From positions 1-64,000 of the forward strand of contig JANQGG010000015.1 in assembly GCA_028277445.1 (NCBI GenBank): 64,000 bases of DNA. The letters are read 5' to 3'. Below the pieces are notes generated by a model, which saw only the letters and a list, made by a program, of their open reading frames with translations, searched no databases and was not told the DNA's origin. Positions 25,482 through 34,580 of this stretch are shown here, piece after piece (position 1 is the stretch's first letter; every line of letters starts with the position of its first letter). Both the position numbers and the translations under genes were made by a program. This DNA comes from Chloroherpetonaceae bacterium. Its GTDB lineage: Bacteria; Bacteroidota; Chlorobiia; Chlorobiales; Chloroherpetonaceae.

Positions 25482-26387
25482 ATGAGCCCCACAAAAATAC
25501 TACTCACCGGAGCCAATGGTTTGCTTGGTTCTCACGTTTATCGATTGCTGATCCCGAGAAAAGGCATCAACGTGCTTCCAATTTACCGCGACCCCGAATT
25601 TGTTTTCCCTTCCGACTATTCATCAGTTTTTGAACCGGTTCAGCTCGACTTAACCTCCGAGAGTATGGTTTGGAACATTTTTTCACAATGGAAGCCCGAT
25701 ATTCTAATTCATACAGCCGGCTTAACCGAACCCGGCGCATGTCAGTGGCAACCCCGGGAAGCTGAAAAACAAAATTCAAGCGTTGTAAAAACCTTAGCCG
25801 GTTTGTGTGAGCATTTTAACGTGCGGTTAATTTTTATTTCCTCCGATCTGGTTTTCGATGGCAAAAAAGGCGACTATTTGGAAACAGACGTGCCAAATCC
25901 TATCAATGTTTATGGTCATTTCAAATATGAAGCTGAAAAACATATAACCGCCCTGATGACAAATTATGTGATTTTACGAACCAGTTTATTGCTCGGCCCT
26001 TCGCTTCGTGGAAACAGAAGCCTGGATGAACGCCTAAAAATTGATGCCAGTGAAAACAAAGACCTTGAGTTTTTTACCGATGAATATCGCAATCCCATTT
26101 CAGCAAGCGTTTTAGCCGAAATCATATGTGAATTGTTAGAGAATGAAAACACACAAATTACCGGATTATTTCATGCCGGAGGTCCGGAAAAAGTATCCCG
26201 TTATGAGTTGGGTCAGAGACTCTGCAAAAAATTTCGTATTTTACCAAAACAGTACCGTGGGATGTTGCAATCTGAAATGAAACTAAGCACCCCTCGACCA
26301 AAAGACTGCAGTATGATCAACCATTCTTTATTGAGTATCACCGGATTTAGGATGCCATCACTTGATGAAATGATTGAGAATCTTTAA
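25482..26387 (+). CDS. RmlD-like NAD(P)-dependent sugar reductase
   Basis: 301-residue extended SDR. NAD(P)-binding GANGLLGSH near the N-terminus (residues 9-17), a DILIHTAGLTEPG segment, FISSDLVFDG, and the catalytic YGHFK (YxxxK). RNPISASVLAEII matches the RmlD substrate domain. Members reduce dTDP-4-keto-rhamnose or act as nucleotide-sugar epimerases, but this gene is not beside rmlABC, so its substrate is open. It lies 25 bases before the Ppx gene. Confidence 0.82.
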   Translation: MSPTKILLTGANGLLGSHVYRLLIPRKGINVLPIYRDPEFVFPSDYSSVFEPVQLDLTSESMVWNIFSQWKPDILIHTAGLTEPGACQWQPREAEKQNSSVVKTLAGLCEHFNVRLIFISSDLVFDGKKGDYLETDVPNPINVYGHFKYEAEKHITALMTNYVILRTSLLLGPSLRGNRSLDERLKIDASENKDLEFFTDEYRNPISASVLAEIICELLENENTQITGLFHAGGPEKVSRYELGQRLCKKFRILPKQYRGMLQSEMKLSTPRPKDCSMINHSLLSITGFRMPSLDEMIENL

Positions 26388-26412
26388 CATCAGAGAACTT
26401 TCATTTTAGGCC

Positions 26413-27987
26413 ATGTTACTTGAAAACGAAAAAGGTCAGTTTAAGCTTGCGGCCATTGATATGGGCACCAACTCATTTCATATGGTCATCAGTGAAGTTT
26501 TACCCGATGGCGGATTCATAGTTGTTGACCGGGCCAAAGACATGATACGGATTGGTGAAAATAGCATCACCACCAAAATGCTTTCTGAAGAAGCCATGGT
26601 AAAAGGCCTGCAATCCCTCAAAACACTAAAAAAACTGGCCACAGAACGCGGGGTCGATAATCATCACGTCATTGCATACGCCACCAGCGCCATACGCGAA
26701 GCTAAAAACGGCGAGCGGTTTTTGGACATGATCAACCGGGAAGTTGGTATCAAAACCAAGCTGATTTCGGGTGTTGAGGAAGCCAGGTTGATATATTTAG
26801 GGGTTCGGGATGCGATAGATATTGGTGATAAAAATGCCTTAATGTTCGATATCGGCGGTGGATCCTTAGAAATTATTTTTGGTGATGGCAAAACCCCTTT
26901 TCTTTTGGAAAGTAAAAAACTTGGCGTGGCACGAATGCTAGAGCGCTTTGTAACCACCGATCCGATTTCAACCAAAGAGCGTCATTTGCTGCAACAGTAT
27001 TATGAAGTAAATCTTCAATCCATTGCTGAATATCTTAAAGAGAATCCACCGGAAATGTTTATCGGCTCTTCCGGCACGATTGAAAATATTGCCAAAATGA
27101 TTTTTAACATGAGTGGCAATGGGGAATACGGCCGATTAAATAACCGCGTGTTTACGAAAAAGGAATTTTCAACATTGGTAAAAAAAGTGCTTGAGATGGA
27201 TTCCTCAGAGCGGCTTGAATTAAATGGACTTGATGAAAAACGCGTTGATTTGATTGTTCCCGGATTAATACTGACATGCACGCTGTTTAATCTGTTTAAT
27301 GTTGATAAGTTAATGATTTCGGAATCGGCCTTACGTGAAGGTATGGTGATTGATTACCTGCTCAATCATGTTGAAGCTTATCGTAAAACACATGAGTATT
27401 TGGATGTCAGGCGAAAAAGTGTCATAGAGCTTGCCCAACGATTTCAATGGGATAAGACGCATTCATTTCATGTTGCAAAATTAGCCACAAGATTATTTGA
27501 TCAGCTTAAGTCCTTACATAAAGTCCCGGATACCTATCGCGATCTTTTGGAATATGCCGGATTGCTTCATAATATTGGCTGCTTTATTTCTATGACCGGT
27601 CATCATAAGCATAGTTTTTATATCATTCTTAATGGCGGACTAAGGGGGTTCAGCCCCGAAGAAATCCAGATTATTGCCAACACGGTGCGTTACCATCGAA
27701 AATCTTTGCCAAACTTAAAGCATCCCAATTTCAAATCACTCTCGGTAGAGCATCGCCAGGTTATCAAACGTTTGTCTGTTTTTTTGAGGTTGGCTAATGC
27801 GTTGGATCGGGGCCACCGGCAAACCATACAGGATATTGTAGTTGATGAGCATGGTAAAATGATTCATTTGAATTTACGTGCCATTAAAGACCCGGAAATT
27901 GAAGTCTGGGAATTTAATCGCGAAAAACAATGGCTTGAATCGCTATACAAGCGCAAGCTTCAAATTGATGTTGAACTGATTAAATAA
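26413..27987 (+). CDS. ppx: Ppx/GppA family exopolyphosphatase with C-terminal HD-like domain
   Basis: 524 residues. The ASKHA N-terminal fold has AAIDMGTNSFHMVI (residues 13-26), then LMFDIGGGSLEIIFG and GSSGTIENIA. Residues about 330-524 form the helical HD-type domain; where the HD motif is expected the sequence is LLHNIG, i.e. His-Asn rather than His-Asp, so metal-dependent hydrolysis there is doubtful. Hydrolyses polyphosphate or pppGpp. Its stop is immediately followed by the ferredoxin ATG. Confidence 0.9.
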   Translation: MLLENEKGQFKLAAIDMGTNSFHMVISEVLPDGGFIVVDRAKDMIRIGENSITTKMLSEEAMVKGLQSLKTLKKLATERGVDNHHVIAYATSAIREAKNGERFLDMINREVGIKTKLISGVEEARLIYLGVRDAIDIGDKNALMFDIGGGSLEIIFGDGKTPFLLESKKLGVARMLERFVTTDPISTKERHLLQQYYEVNLQSIAEYLKENPPEMFIGSSGTIENIAKMIFNMSGNGEYGRLNNRVFTKKEFSTLVKKVLEMDSSERLELNGLDEKRVDLIVPGLILTCTLFNLFNVDKLMISESALREGMVIDYLLNHVEAYRKTHEYLDVRRKSVIELAQRFQWDKTHSFHVAKLATRLFDQLKSLHKVPDTYRDLLEYAGLLHNIGCFISMTGHHKHSFYIILNGGLRGFSPEEIQIIANTVRYHRKSLPNLKHPNFKSLSVEHRQVIKRLSVFLRLANALDRGHRQTIQDIVVDEHGKMIHLNLRAIKDPEIEVWEFNREKQWLESLYKRKLQIDVELIK

Positions 27988-28320
27988 ATGACCGGCCTTC
28001 CTAACGAGCGAATTATCTATATTTGTTGCAACGAGCGTGATGATGAGCAGTTAAAACCCTCATGTGGCAAAAAGGGATCAAAAGCATTGGTTGAGTGTTT
28101 TCAAACAGCCTTGGATGAACGAGAGATTCACGATATTGAAGTTGTTGAAAATAAATGTTTGGGCGCTTGCCAAAACGGCCCAACTGTTTTTATTTACCCT
28201 GATAACATATGGTATGGACACGTGACGCCGGATGATGTACAAGAAATTGTTACGGAACATTTCGCAAAAAATCGACCCTTAAAACGGTTATTTATTCAAT
28301 CAATCATGAATAAACTTTAA
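27988..28320 (+). CDS. thioredoxin-like [2Fe-2S] ferredoxin
   Basis: 110 residues. Cluster ligands are CCN-x10-C near the N-terminus (YICCNERDDEQLKPSCG) and CLGAC in the second half, the pattern of thioredoxin-fold [2Fe-2S] proteins. Followed by NGPTVFIYPDNIWYGHVTPDDV, which is diagnostic for this family. Starts directly after the ppx stop and is 5 bases before the peroxiredoxin gene, suggesting a small redox operon. Electron partner unknown. Confidence 0.88.
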   Translation: MTGLPNERIIYICCNERDDEQLKPSCGKKGSKALVECFQTALDEREIHDIEVVENKCLGACQNGPTVFIYPDNIWYGHVTPDDVQEIVTEHFAKNRPLKRLFIQSIMNKL

Positions 28321-28325
28321 CGCAT

Positions 28326-28790
28326 ATGGATATTCAAATTGGGCAGCAGGCTCCTGAAATTGAGCTCGAAAGCACAAATGGGCATATTCAGAAACTTTCG
28401 GAATTTAAAGGCCAAAAGCATGTCTTGGTTAATTTTTATCCATTGGACTTCACACCGGTTTGTACAAGTCAGAATTGCGGTTTTTCAATTGATTTGGGAT
28501 TATTTGATCAATTCGATACGGTTATTTTACCCATCAGCGTGGATTCCAAATATTGCCATCATGCGTTTCAGGAAAAATATTCCATCCGTCAGGAGCTCTT
28601 AAGCGATATCCACCGCAAAGCCACCCACGATTACGGCGTGTATTTTGAGCCCATGAATTGCAGTAAACGCGCCTACTTTCTTGTGGATAAATCCGGGATT
28701 GTTCGTTGGAAAAAAATTATGGATGAGCTTAAAGATTCATTAAGCGTTCAGGAGCTTTTAAGCGTTGTAAAAACCATAGCGGATGGTTAA
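28326..28790 (+). CDS. peroxiredoxin (AhpC/TSA, BCP-like)
   Basis: 154 residues. The peroxidatic Cys46 lies in PLDFTPVCTSQNC, with Cys51 five residues later as the likely resolving Cys of BCP-type enzymes. The thioredoxin fold begins VNFYPLDF, and a later region, GVYFEPMNCSKRAYFLVDKSG, keeps the R of the active site. Reduces hydroperoxides in the cytoplasm. Co-directional with ferredoxin and ppx, fitting oxidative-stress protection of an anaerobe. Confidence 0.9.
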   Translation: MDIQIGQQAPEIELESTNGHIQKLSEFKGQKHVLVNFYPLDFTPVCTSQNCGFSIDLGLFDQFDTVILPISVDSKYCHHAFQEKYSIRQELLSDIHRKATHDYGVYFEPMNCSKRAYFLVDKSGIVRWKKIMDELKDSLSVQELLSVVKTIADG

Positions 28791-28827
28791 ACCGTGCAAA
28801 TGTGGCTTGGAAAAGGATGGTTTTTGA

Positions 28828-29583
28828 ATGGCTGATCCCACCATTTCGGAAGCCTTGACGCTTTTAGCGTTAAGTGCCATGGCCGGCTTTATTAATGTGA
28901 TGGCTGCTGGCGGCTCAAGTTTAATTCTCCCCATCCTGATTTTAATGGGTTTTGATAGCCAGGTTGCAAACGGTACGTTGCGGTTAGCCATTTTTATGCA
29001 AAACGTGTTTGCGGTGCAATCGTTCCGGCAAGAAGAGTTTCGGGAGTTTAAACAAAGCGCACTCTACAGCATGTTTGCATTGCCCGGCGCTATAGCCGGC
29101 GCATTTTTGGCGATTAACATAGCCGATGAACTCTTTCAGATGATTCTGGGAGGCGTGCTCATGTTAATTGTGCTAACCATTTTTTTTAACCCTCGCCGAG
29201 AACCGTTATTTGCCGATAACCCAACACTGGGCAACATCATAACCTATGTAACCCTTTTTTTTGTAGGCTTTTATGGTGGATTTATCCAGGTTGGCGTAGG
29301 CGTGCTCCTGATGCTGCCTCTGTTGCTGTTTCAAAATATGTCGCTTGTCAGGGTGAATTTGCATAAAGTCACCATTGTATTAATCTACACCGTTCCTGCA
29401 TTGATCATTTTCGGATGGTCGGGAAACCTGAACTTCAAGTACGGCTTAATATTAGCTATCGGACAGGCTTTCGGTGGGTGGTGGTCGGCAAAAGTTCAAA
29501 TTAAAACCGGCGAGCGTTTTGTAAAATTTGCGTTAGCGATTGCTGCGTGTATTTTATCGTTAAAGCTTTTTAAAGTGTTATGA
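28828..29583 (+). CDS. TauE/SafE family membrane permease
   Basis: 251 residues, about seven to eight transmembrane segments. The N-terminal repeat contains AGFINVMAAGGSSLILPIL, the second repeat VGFYGGFIQVGVGVLLMLPLL, as in the TauE/SafE (DUF81) family. Members export sulfite, sulfoacetate or related organosulfur anions. The context (a sulfur-oxidising organism) makes sulfur-anion transport plausible, but the neighbours do not prove it. Confidence 0.85.
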   Translation: MADPTISEALTLLALSAMAGFINVMAAGGSSLILPILILMGFDSQVANGTLRLAIFMQNVFAVQSFRQEEFREFKQSALYSMFALPGAIAGAFLAINIADELFQMILGGVLMLIVLTIFFNPRREPLFADNPTLGNIITYVTLFFVGFYGGFIQVGVGVLLMLPLLLFQNMSLVRVNLHKVTIVLIYTVPALIIFGWSGNLNFKYGLILAIGQAFGGWWSAKVQIKTGERFVKFALAIAACILSLKLFKVL

Positions 29584-29611
29584 TTTAAACGATGCACTAA
29601 AGGATTATTTA

Positions 29612-31477
29612 ATGTCGATCTGTCCATTACCTGAAGCAATTTATGACTATTTAAACCAGCCAAACGCCCTGCTCTTGCACACGTCGCGTGTGGATAAAAC
29701 GAATTACCACAGTTATTTATTTACAGAGCCCAAAGATATTATAGCAGTTTATGCTTTCGCCGAACTGGAACAAGCCTTTCAAAAAATAGATGATGCCCTG
29801 AAAAAAGGCGACTACGCTGCCGGATATCTGGCGTATGAAGCCGGATTTTATTTTAATCCGAAGTTACAGCATGCAATTTCGGATAAGAAGCAACACTCAC
29901 CACTGCTTTGGTTTGGAATCTATTCCGCGCCTTATGCATTTGATCACCTTAACAAACAAAGCAATCGCGGCTTGCCTGCATTTTCTGAAAAAAATATCCC
30001 TCGGCAAAAAGATTGCCATGCATCAAATTTTCAGTTAAGCATCTCTAAGCCGGATTATTTGAATCAAATTCAAGCCATTAAAGCTCATATTCGCAACGGA
30101 AATATTTATCAGCTTAATTTTACAAGTAAGCTGGAATTTGACTTTAGAGGCAATCCTGTGACATTTTATCGCAGGTTGAGCGAGGCGCAACCGGTATCGT
30201 ATGGCGCGTACCTGAATTGTGGTTCAGTGCAGATTTTAAGTCTTTCTCCTGAGTTGTTTTTTCATAAAAAGGGTAAGCATATTCAAACCCATCCCATGAA
30301 AGGAACCGCTCCGAGAGGCCGGACGGCTCATGAAGACAAAGCGATGAAAGCCTGGCTTAAAGCAGATGAAAAAAATCGCGCTGAAAACCTAATGATCGTG
30401 GATTTACTTCGAAACGATCTTGGCCGAATTTGCTTGCCACATAGCATTAGGGTTAAAAAACTCTTTGATGTACAAACCTATCCCTCGTTGCATCAAATGA
30501 TCTCGGTAATTGAAGGAAAGCTTTGTGATAATCTTTCAACAAAGCAACTCTTTGAAACGCTCTTTCCATGCGGTTCGGTAACCGGGGCGCCAAAAATTAA
30601 AGCCATGGAACTGATTCATGGGTTTGAAACTTCGAAGCGGGGCGTTTATACCGGGTCAATTGGGTTTTTAAGTCCGCACGGCGAGGCCGCATTTAATGTG
30701 GCCATACGAACCATAACGATTAAATCCAAAAAAGGTCGAATGGGCGTAGGGAGCGGCATTGTCTGGGATTCCGATCCCAAAAGCGAATATCGGGAGTGCG
30801 AGCTAAAAGCGCAATTTTTAAACCGACATCCTCAACATGTTCAGCTCATTGAAACCATGCTTTGGCAGGAAGGTTACCCGCTCTTATCATCGCATTTGCA
30901 GCGATTAATGCATTCGGCATCGGTATTGAATTTTGAGTGCTGCGGAAAAGAGATTCAAAAATTGCTTCACCAGGAAGCCAGCGCGTTTCAAACCAAAAAT
31001 GCCTACAAAGTCAGATTATTACTAACCAAAGACGGCAATAGTTCTATTGAGTCTTCAAAACTCGAAAATCATCATTGGAGAGAGCCTAAGGTATGTTTGG
31101 CGAAAACACGAATGCATTCCCAAAATCCGTATTTAGCTCATAAAACCACCTGTCGCGACATTTATAATGAATCGCATGCCAAAGCATTGCAATTTGGCTT
31201 TGCCGACGTGTTGTTTTTTAATGAAAACGGGAATTTAACGGAAGGCGCTATAAGCAATGTATTTTTGAAAAAAAACCATCAATTCTATACGCCTGAGCTT
31301 TCGTGCGGATTGTTGCCAGGCGTTTATCGTGAAAAAATGCTTGAAGATCATACCCAATGCCAGGAAACGAAGCTAAGGATAGATGATGTAACCGCTTGCG
31401 ATGAACTCTATATTTGTAATGCCGTTAGAGGTTTAGTTCGCGTTACTTTTGAACATGTCTATATCGAAGACTTATGA
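29612..31477 (+). CDS. pabBC: aminodeoxychorismate synthase PabB fused to 4-amino-4-deoxychorismate lyase PabC
   Basis: 621 residues catalysing two steps from chorismate to p-aminobenzoate. Residues about 1-400 are the chorismate-binding PabB: FPCGSVTGAPKIKAMELI, FNVAIRTI, GSGIVWDSDPKSEYREC. Residues about 410-621 are a class IV aminotransferase-fold lyase: the HKTTCRDIY block with the likely PLP lysine, and ENGNLTEGAISNVF. The glutaminase PabA is not in the window. ATGA overlap with the following MetE-like gene indicates coupling of pABA/folate supply with it. Confidence 0.93.
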   Translation: MSICPLPEAIYDYLNQPNALLLHTSRVDKTNYHSYLFTEPKDIIAVYAFAELEQAFQKIDDALKKGDYAAGYLAYEAGFYFNPKLQHAISDKKQHSPLLWFGIYSAPYAFDHLNKQSNRGLPAFSEKNIPRQKDCHASNFQLSISKPDYLNQIQAIKAHIRNGNIYQLNFTSKLEFDFRGNPVTFYRRLSEAQPVSYGAYLNCGSVQILSLSPELFFHKKGKHIQTHPMKGTAPRGRTAHEDKAMKAWLKADEKNRAENLMIVDLLRNDLGRICLPHSIRVKKLFDVQTYPSLHQMISVIEGKLCDNLSTKQLFETLFPCGSVTGAPKIKAMELIHGFETSKRGVYTGSIGFLSPHGEAAFNVAIRTITIKSKKGRMGVGSGIVWDSDPKSEYRECELKAQFLNRHPQHVQLIETMLWQEGYPLLSSHLQRLMHSASVLNFECCGKEIQKLLHQEASAFQTKNAYKVRLLLTKDGNSSIESSKLENHHWREPKVCLAKTRMHSQNPYLAHKTTCRDIYNESHAKALQFGFADVLFFNENGNLTEGAISNVFLKKNHQFYTPELSCGLLPGVYREKMLEDHTQCQETKLRIDDVTACDELYICNAVRGLVRVTFEHVYIEDL

Positions 31478-32490
31478 GTAAAGAACCAATTTCTTTAAAT
31501 GCCTGCATTACCGGGGTGGGTAGCTTACCGTTTCCCGATTCACAGCAGGCCATTGAAATCATTGGTGAGTATTGTCCCGAAATTCCTTTTTGGCCACAAC
31601 TGCCCCAACGATCGCACCAGGAAATGATGATATGGCAATCTATGCATGCATTTCATAATTATTTTAGTGATCCCAGCCCCGAATGCATCTCTTTTGAAAT
31701 CAAATCAGGATTAGAGGATGAGTTCTTATCAGCCTTAAAGACATCGGGTGGCGCTTTGAGCCAACATGTTGCCAAAAGTTTCTTTGACTTTAAAACAGCC
31801 CTTGACTGTGGCCGTTTTTCCAAAGCCAGATTTTTAAAAACGCAAACCACAGGGCCAGCAACATTGCTTTCCGTAATGTCTCAGGCTACGATAAAGCAAA
31901 TGCAACCTAAAATGATGTTTGAGGGATTAATCGCACATGTTTATGCGCAGGTTTTGTGGCAGTATCAACAGCTTAAATCTTATGAAACGCCTTTGATTTT
32001 TATCTTGGATGAACCGGCGCTGGGTTACCTGAAAATCCATCAATCGGTGTTTAACGATATAGTAAATGCTTATGAAGCATTTCAAAAAAAGTTACAAGCC
32101 TTGGGCATTTATGTAGGCGTTCATTGCTGTGCCAGGGAAGGGTTTGAAACCATGTTTAGGCTAAATCCTGAGATCATTTCCTTTGATGCGCATAGAGATT
32201 TGGAGGCTTGTTTGAACCCGCCCGCATTTCATAAATTTGCTGAAAACGGGGGGGCTTTGTTGTTGGGTTGCGCCTCAACGGATGCCTACGTGTTGAAGAC
32301 TCAAAATCCCGAACGCGTTTTTCAAACCTTACGATCGCATCAAAAATTAAAACCATTTTTTGAAGAACAATACAGGCGTATCGGATTTACGTCATCGTGC
32401 GGGTTAGGATTAGCCCAAACCCAGGATGTCAGGCCATCGTTTGAGTTTCTCAGGCAGGTTTCTGCGCTGGCGCGTCAAGCAGTCGGTTGA
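31474..32490 (+). CDS. MetE C-terminal-domain-like protein (cobalamin-independent methionine synthase family)
   Basis: 338 residues, less than half of a full MetE. TIM-barrel signatures of the MetE/UROD superfamily: TGVGSLPFP at the start, ILDEPALG around residue 180, VHCCAREGFE (His-x-Cys zinc ligands) and SSCGLG (third Cys) near the C-terminus. The zinc site needed to activate a thiol methyl acceptor is thus kept. Single-domain homologues include archaeal methylcobalamin-dependent core MetE. Coupling to pabBC suggests one-carbon metabolism. Acceptor and methyl donor unknown. Confidence 0.78.
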   Translation: MSKEPISLNACITGVGSLPFPDSQQAIEIIGEYCPEIPFWPQLPQRSHQEMMIWQSMHAFHNYFSDPSPECISFEIKSGLEDEFLSALKTSGGALSQHVAKSFFDFKTALDCGRFSKARFLKTQTTGPATLLSVMSQATIKQMQPKMMFEGLIAHVYAQVLWQYQQLKSYETPLIFILDEPALGYLKIHQSVFNDIVNAYEAFQKKLQALGIYVGVHCCAREGFETMFRLNPEIISFDAHRDLEACLNPPAFHKFAENGGALLLGCASTDAYVLKTQNPERVFQTLRSHQKLKPFFEEQYRRIGFTSSCGLGLAQTQDVRPSFEFLRQVSALARQAVG

Positions 32491-33122
32491 TTGCTGAAAA
32501 ACATATCGCAAATATGTGTGATCGGGCAAATGCTGCATTTTGGCACGCGAGCCGTGCAAGTGTAACGTCCGTGGAGTATCAAATAATGGTGAAAATCGCT
32601 AACCAAATTTGTAGGAATGATTTCCATCAATTGAAGTTCGGTGTCTAAAACATTATCGGCTGTAACAAGTCCGATGCGGTTGGAAACTCTATGTACATGG
32701 GTATCGACGGCAAGAACCGGGTGCCCGAACGCATTACTCATGACAACATGAGCGGTTTTCCTCCCAACGCCCGGCAATGCGGTCAGTTCTTCCAATGTAT
32801 CAGGCACACGGCCATCATATTTTTCAACCAGCGTTTTGCTTAACGCCAGAACATTTTTGGCCTTATTATTTAAGAAGTTAATCGATTTTATTTCTTCCCG
32901 CATTTGTTCAAAGCTCAGCTTGGCCATACTACCGGGATCAGGATATTTTCTGAACAAACTCTCGGTAACAATATTGACGCGTTTATCGGTGCATTGTGCT
33001 GCCAAAACAGTAGAGATCAGAAGTTGAAAAGGGGTTTTATAATTCAATTCGGTTTTGGGATTGGGGTATTTTTCACCCAATATCTTTTCGATTTCAAAAA
33101 CTTTTTCATGTCTTGTAATCAT
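32475..33122 (-). CDS. nth: endonuclease III
   Basis: DNA glycosylase/AP lyase for oxidised pyrimidines. 215 residues. Helix-hairpin-helix LPGVGRKTA includes the catalytic Lys; VDTHVHR holds the catalytic Asp; the C-terminal [4Fe-4S] site is C-x6-C-x2-C-x5-C (CTARVPKCSICPITHIC). Last gene of a nusB-prpA-nth run. Its 3' end overlaps the convergent MetE-like gene by 16 bases. Confidence 0.95.
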   Translation of the reverse strand: MITRHEKVFEIEKILGEKYPNPKTELNYKTPFQLLISTVLAAQCTDKRVNIVTESLFRKYPDPGSMAKLSFEQMREEIKSINFLNNKAKNVLALSKTLVEKYDGRVPDTLEELTALPGVGRKTAHVVMSNAFGHPVLAVDTHVHRVSNRIGLVTADNVLDTELQLMEIIPTNLVSDFHHYLILHGRYTCTARVPKCSICPITHICDMFFSNQPTA

Positions 33123-33149
33123 TGCGCTCTCCGTGTAAAACAGTTAAAA

Positions 33150-33842
33150 CTAATGCCAATAGTTCATATCTATATTTTCCTTTTGATACAGTTTTCGGGA
33201 GGGTAGCTCAACAGCTGTGAGCTTGCCAAAACCCCGGCGATAAATATAAACGCAACCGGTATCTATGCAAATCAGTTTTGGCAATAAGAGCGGTTCGGGT
33301 TGCGGCGTATGTCCGCAAACAACGGTTTTTTCCCATTTTTCCTGGGAAAATGCAAATAAGTCGGCATTCAAATGCCCTCGATACCACGCAAAGTCTTCAG
33401 CCGACATGTCGTGTAGGTTTTCGGCAATGGATTTATGGGGTGAAACACCGCCATGAACAAATAAATAATCTGTGGTTTCAAGGTACATCGGGCAGGCGGT
33501 TAAAAATTCAACATGCGAATCCGGTATTCGGCTTAGCCCTGATTGAGCATAGGATTCTAATGTATCACGGCCTCCATTTATAGCCCACGATTCTATATCT
33601 TTAAATGCAAAGTAGTCGAGCATTAGCAATTCGTGGTTGCCCTTCAAAAACGTACACGTGTATTTCTCCGAAAGGTCCAAAAGGTAATTTATAACTTCGT
33701 TTGAAGCTGGCCCACGATCCACATAATCGCCTAAAAAAATCAATTGATGCTCAGAAGAAATAGGTAGAGATTGAACTAAAGCGGTGAGGGTTTTATAACA
33801 GCCATGAATGTCGCCAATGGCAAAATAAAGTTTCTCATCCAT
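33150..33842 (-). CDS. PPP-family serine/threonine (calcineurin-like) protein phosphatase
   Basis: 230 residues. All metal-binding motifs of the PPP family are present: GDIHG (residues 8-12), GDYVDRG, GNHE and a C-terminal CGHTP with further His in VHGG. Similar to bacterial PrpA/lambda phosphatases of this length. Dephosphorylates proteins or small molecules in the cytoplasm. Lies 20 bases after nusB and 27 before nth. Confidence 0.9.
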   Translation of the reverse strand: MDEKLYFAIGDIHGCYKTLTALVQSLPISSEHQLIFLGDYVDRGPASNEVINYLLDLSEKYTCTFLKGNHELLMLDYFAFKDIESWAINGGRDTLESYAQSGLSRIPDSHVEFLTACPMYLETTDYLFVHGGVSPHKSIAENLHDMSAEDFAWYRGHLNADLFAFSQEKWEKTVVCGHTPQPEPLLLPKLICIDTGCVYIYRRGFGKLTAVELPSRKLYQKENIDMNYWH

Positions 33843-33862
33843 TCTAGTATCGATCCGGGGTA

Positions 33863-34468
33863 TCAGGATTTCATTCCTTTTCCACCACGTTTTTGAGTTG
33901 AAGTCTTATTTGGCTCTGTAACTAGCGACTTTCCAGGTTTACTTTGATCAGGTGATTCTTTCTGGGTATTTGATGCTTGGGATGAAGCGTGCTCGGTGCG
34001 TTCTTTTTTCGGAGGCATATCAATGAGCCCACGTCCCGATTTATTAAGCTTCCCGGTATTTTTTAGTTCATTGAATGTCGCATCCAAAATGCCATTTACA
34101 AAACGGCTACTTTTATCCGTGCTATATTTTTTGGCGATTTCTAAAGCCTCATTAATCGAAACCTTTGGCGGAACATCATCAAGAAACAGCATTTCTGCTA
34201 CAGCGATACGGATCAAATTTCGATCAATAATCGCCATTCGATTGATTTCCCAGTTATCAGCATGTTTTTTGATGTAACTATCAATGGTGGATTGATTGTT
34301 CAGAATGTTGTGTATGATTTTAAGTGCGAAATCGTAGGACTTCAAATCATTTTGAACATCTACAGTGATGATACCTTTCATAACATCCTCTATGCTTTCC
34401 TTCCTGATTTCATAAGCATAAAGGATTTGCATTACTATTTCACGAATTTGTCTGCGACTGATAACCAT
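33863..34468 (-). CDS. nusB: transcription antitermination factor NusB with charged tail
   Basis: 201 residues. The first 140 are the NusB fold: REIVMQILYAYEI at the start, VPPKVSINEALEIAKKYSTDKSSRFVNGILD at the end. Binds boxA RNA with NusE in rRNA antitermination. The last 60 residues are a Ser/Lys/Gln-rich, probably disordered extension (from about GRGLIDMPPKKE) not needed for the fold. Upstream, 34469-34580 is short and AT-rich. Confidence 0.92.
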   Translation of the reverse strand: MVISRRQIREIVMQILYAYEIRKESIEDVMKGIITVDVQNDLKSYDFALKIIHNILNNQSTIDSYIKKHADNWEINRMAIIDRNLIRIAVAEMLFLDDVPPKVSINEALEIAKKYSTDKSSRFVNGILDATFNELKNTGKLNKSGRGLIDMPPKKERTEHASSQASNTQKESPDQSKPGKSLVTEPNKTSTQKRGGKGMKS

Positions 34469-34580
34469 GATAAAGAACTTGCTGTTACATATTTACATAT
34501 TTAAACAAATTACAAGTAAATTAGCTGAAATGTTGGTAAAACTAAAATTTTATCCGTGCTTTCAATAAAAATAATGATGC

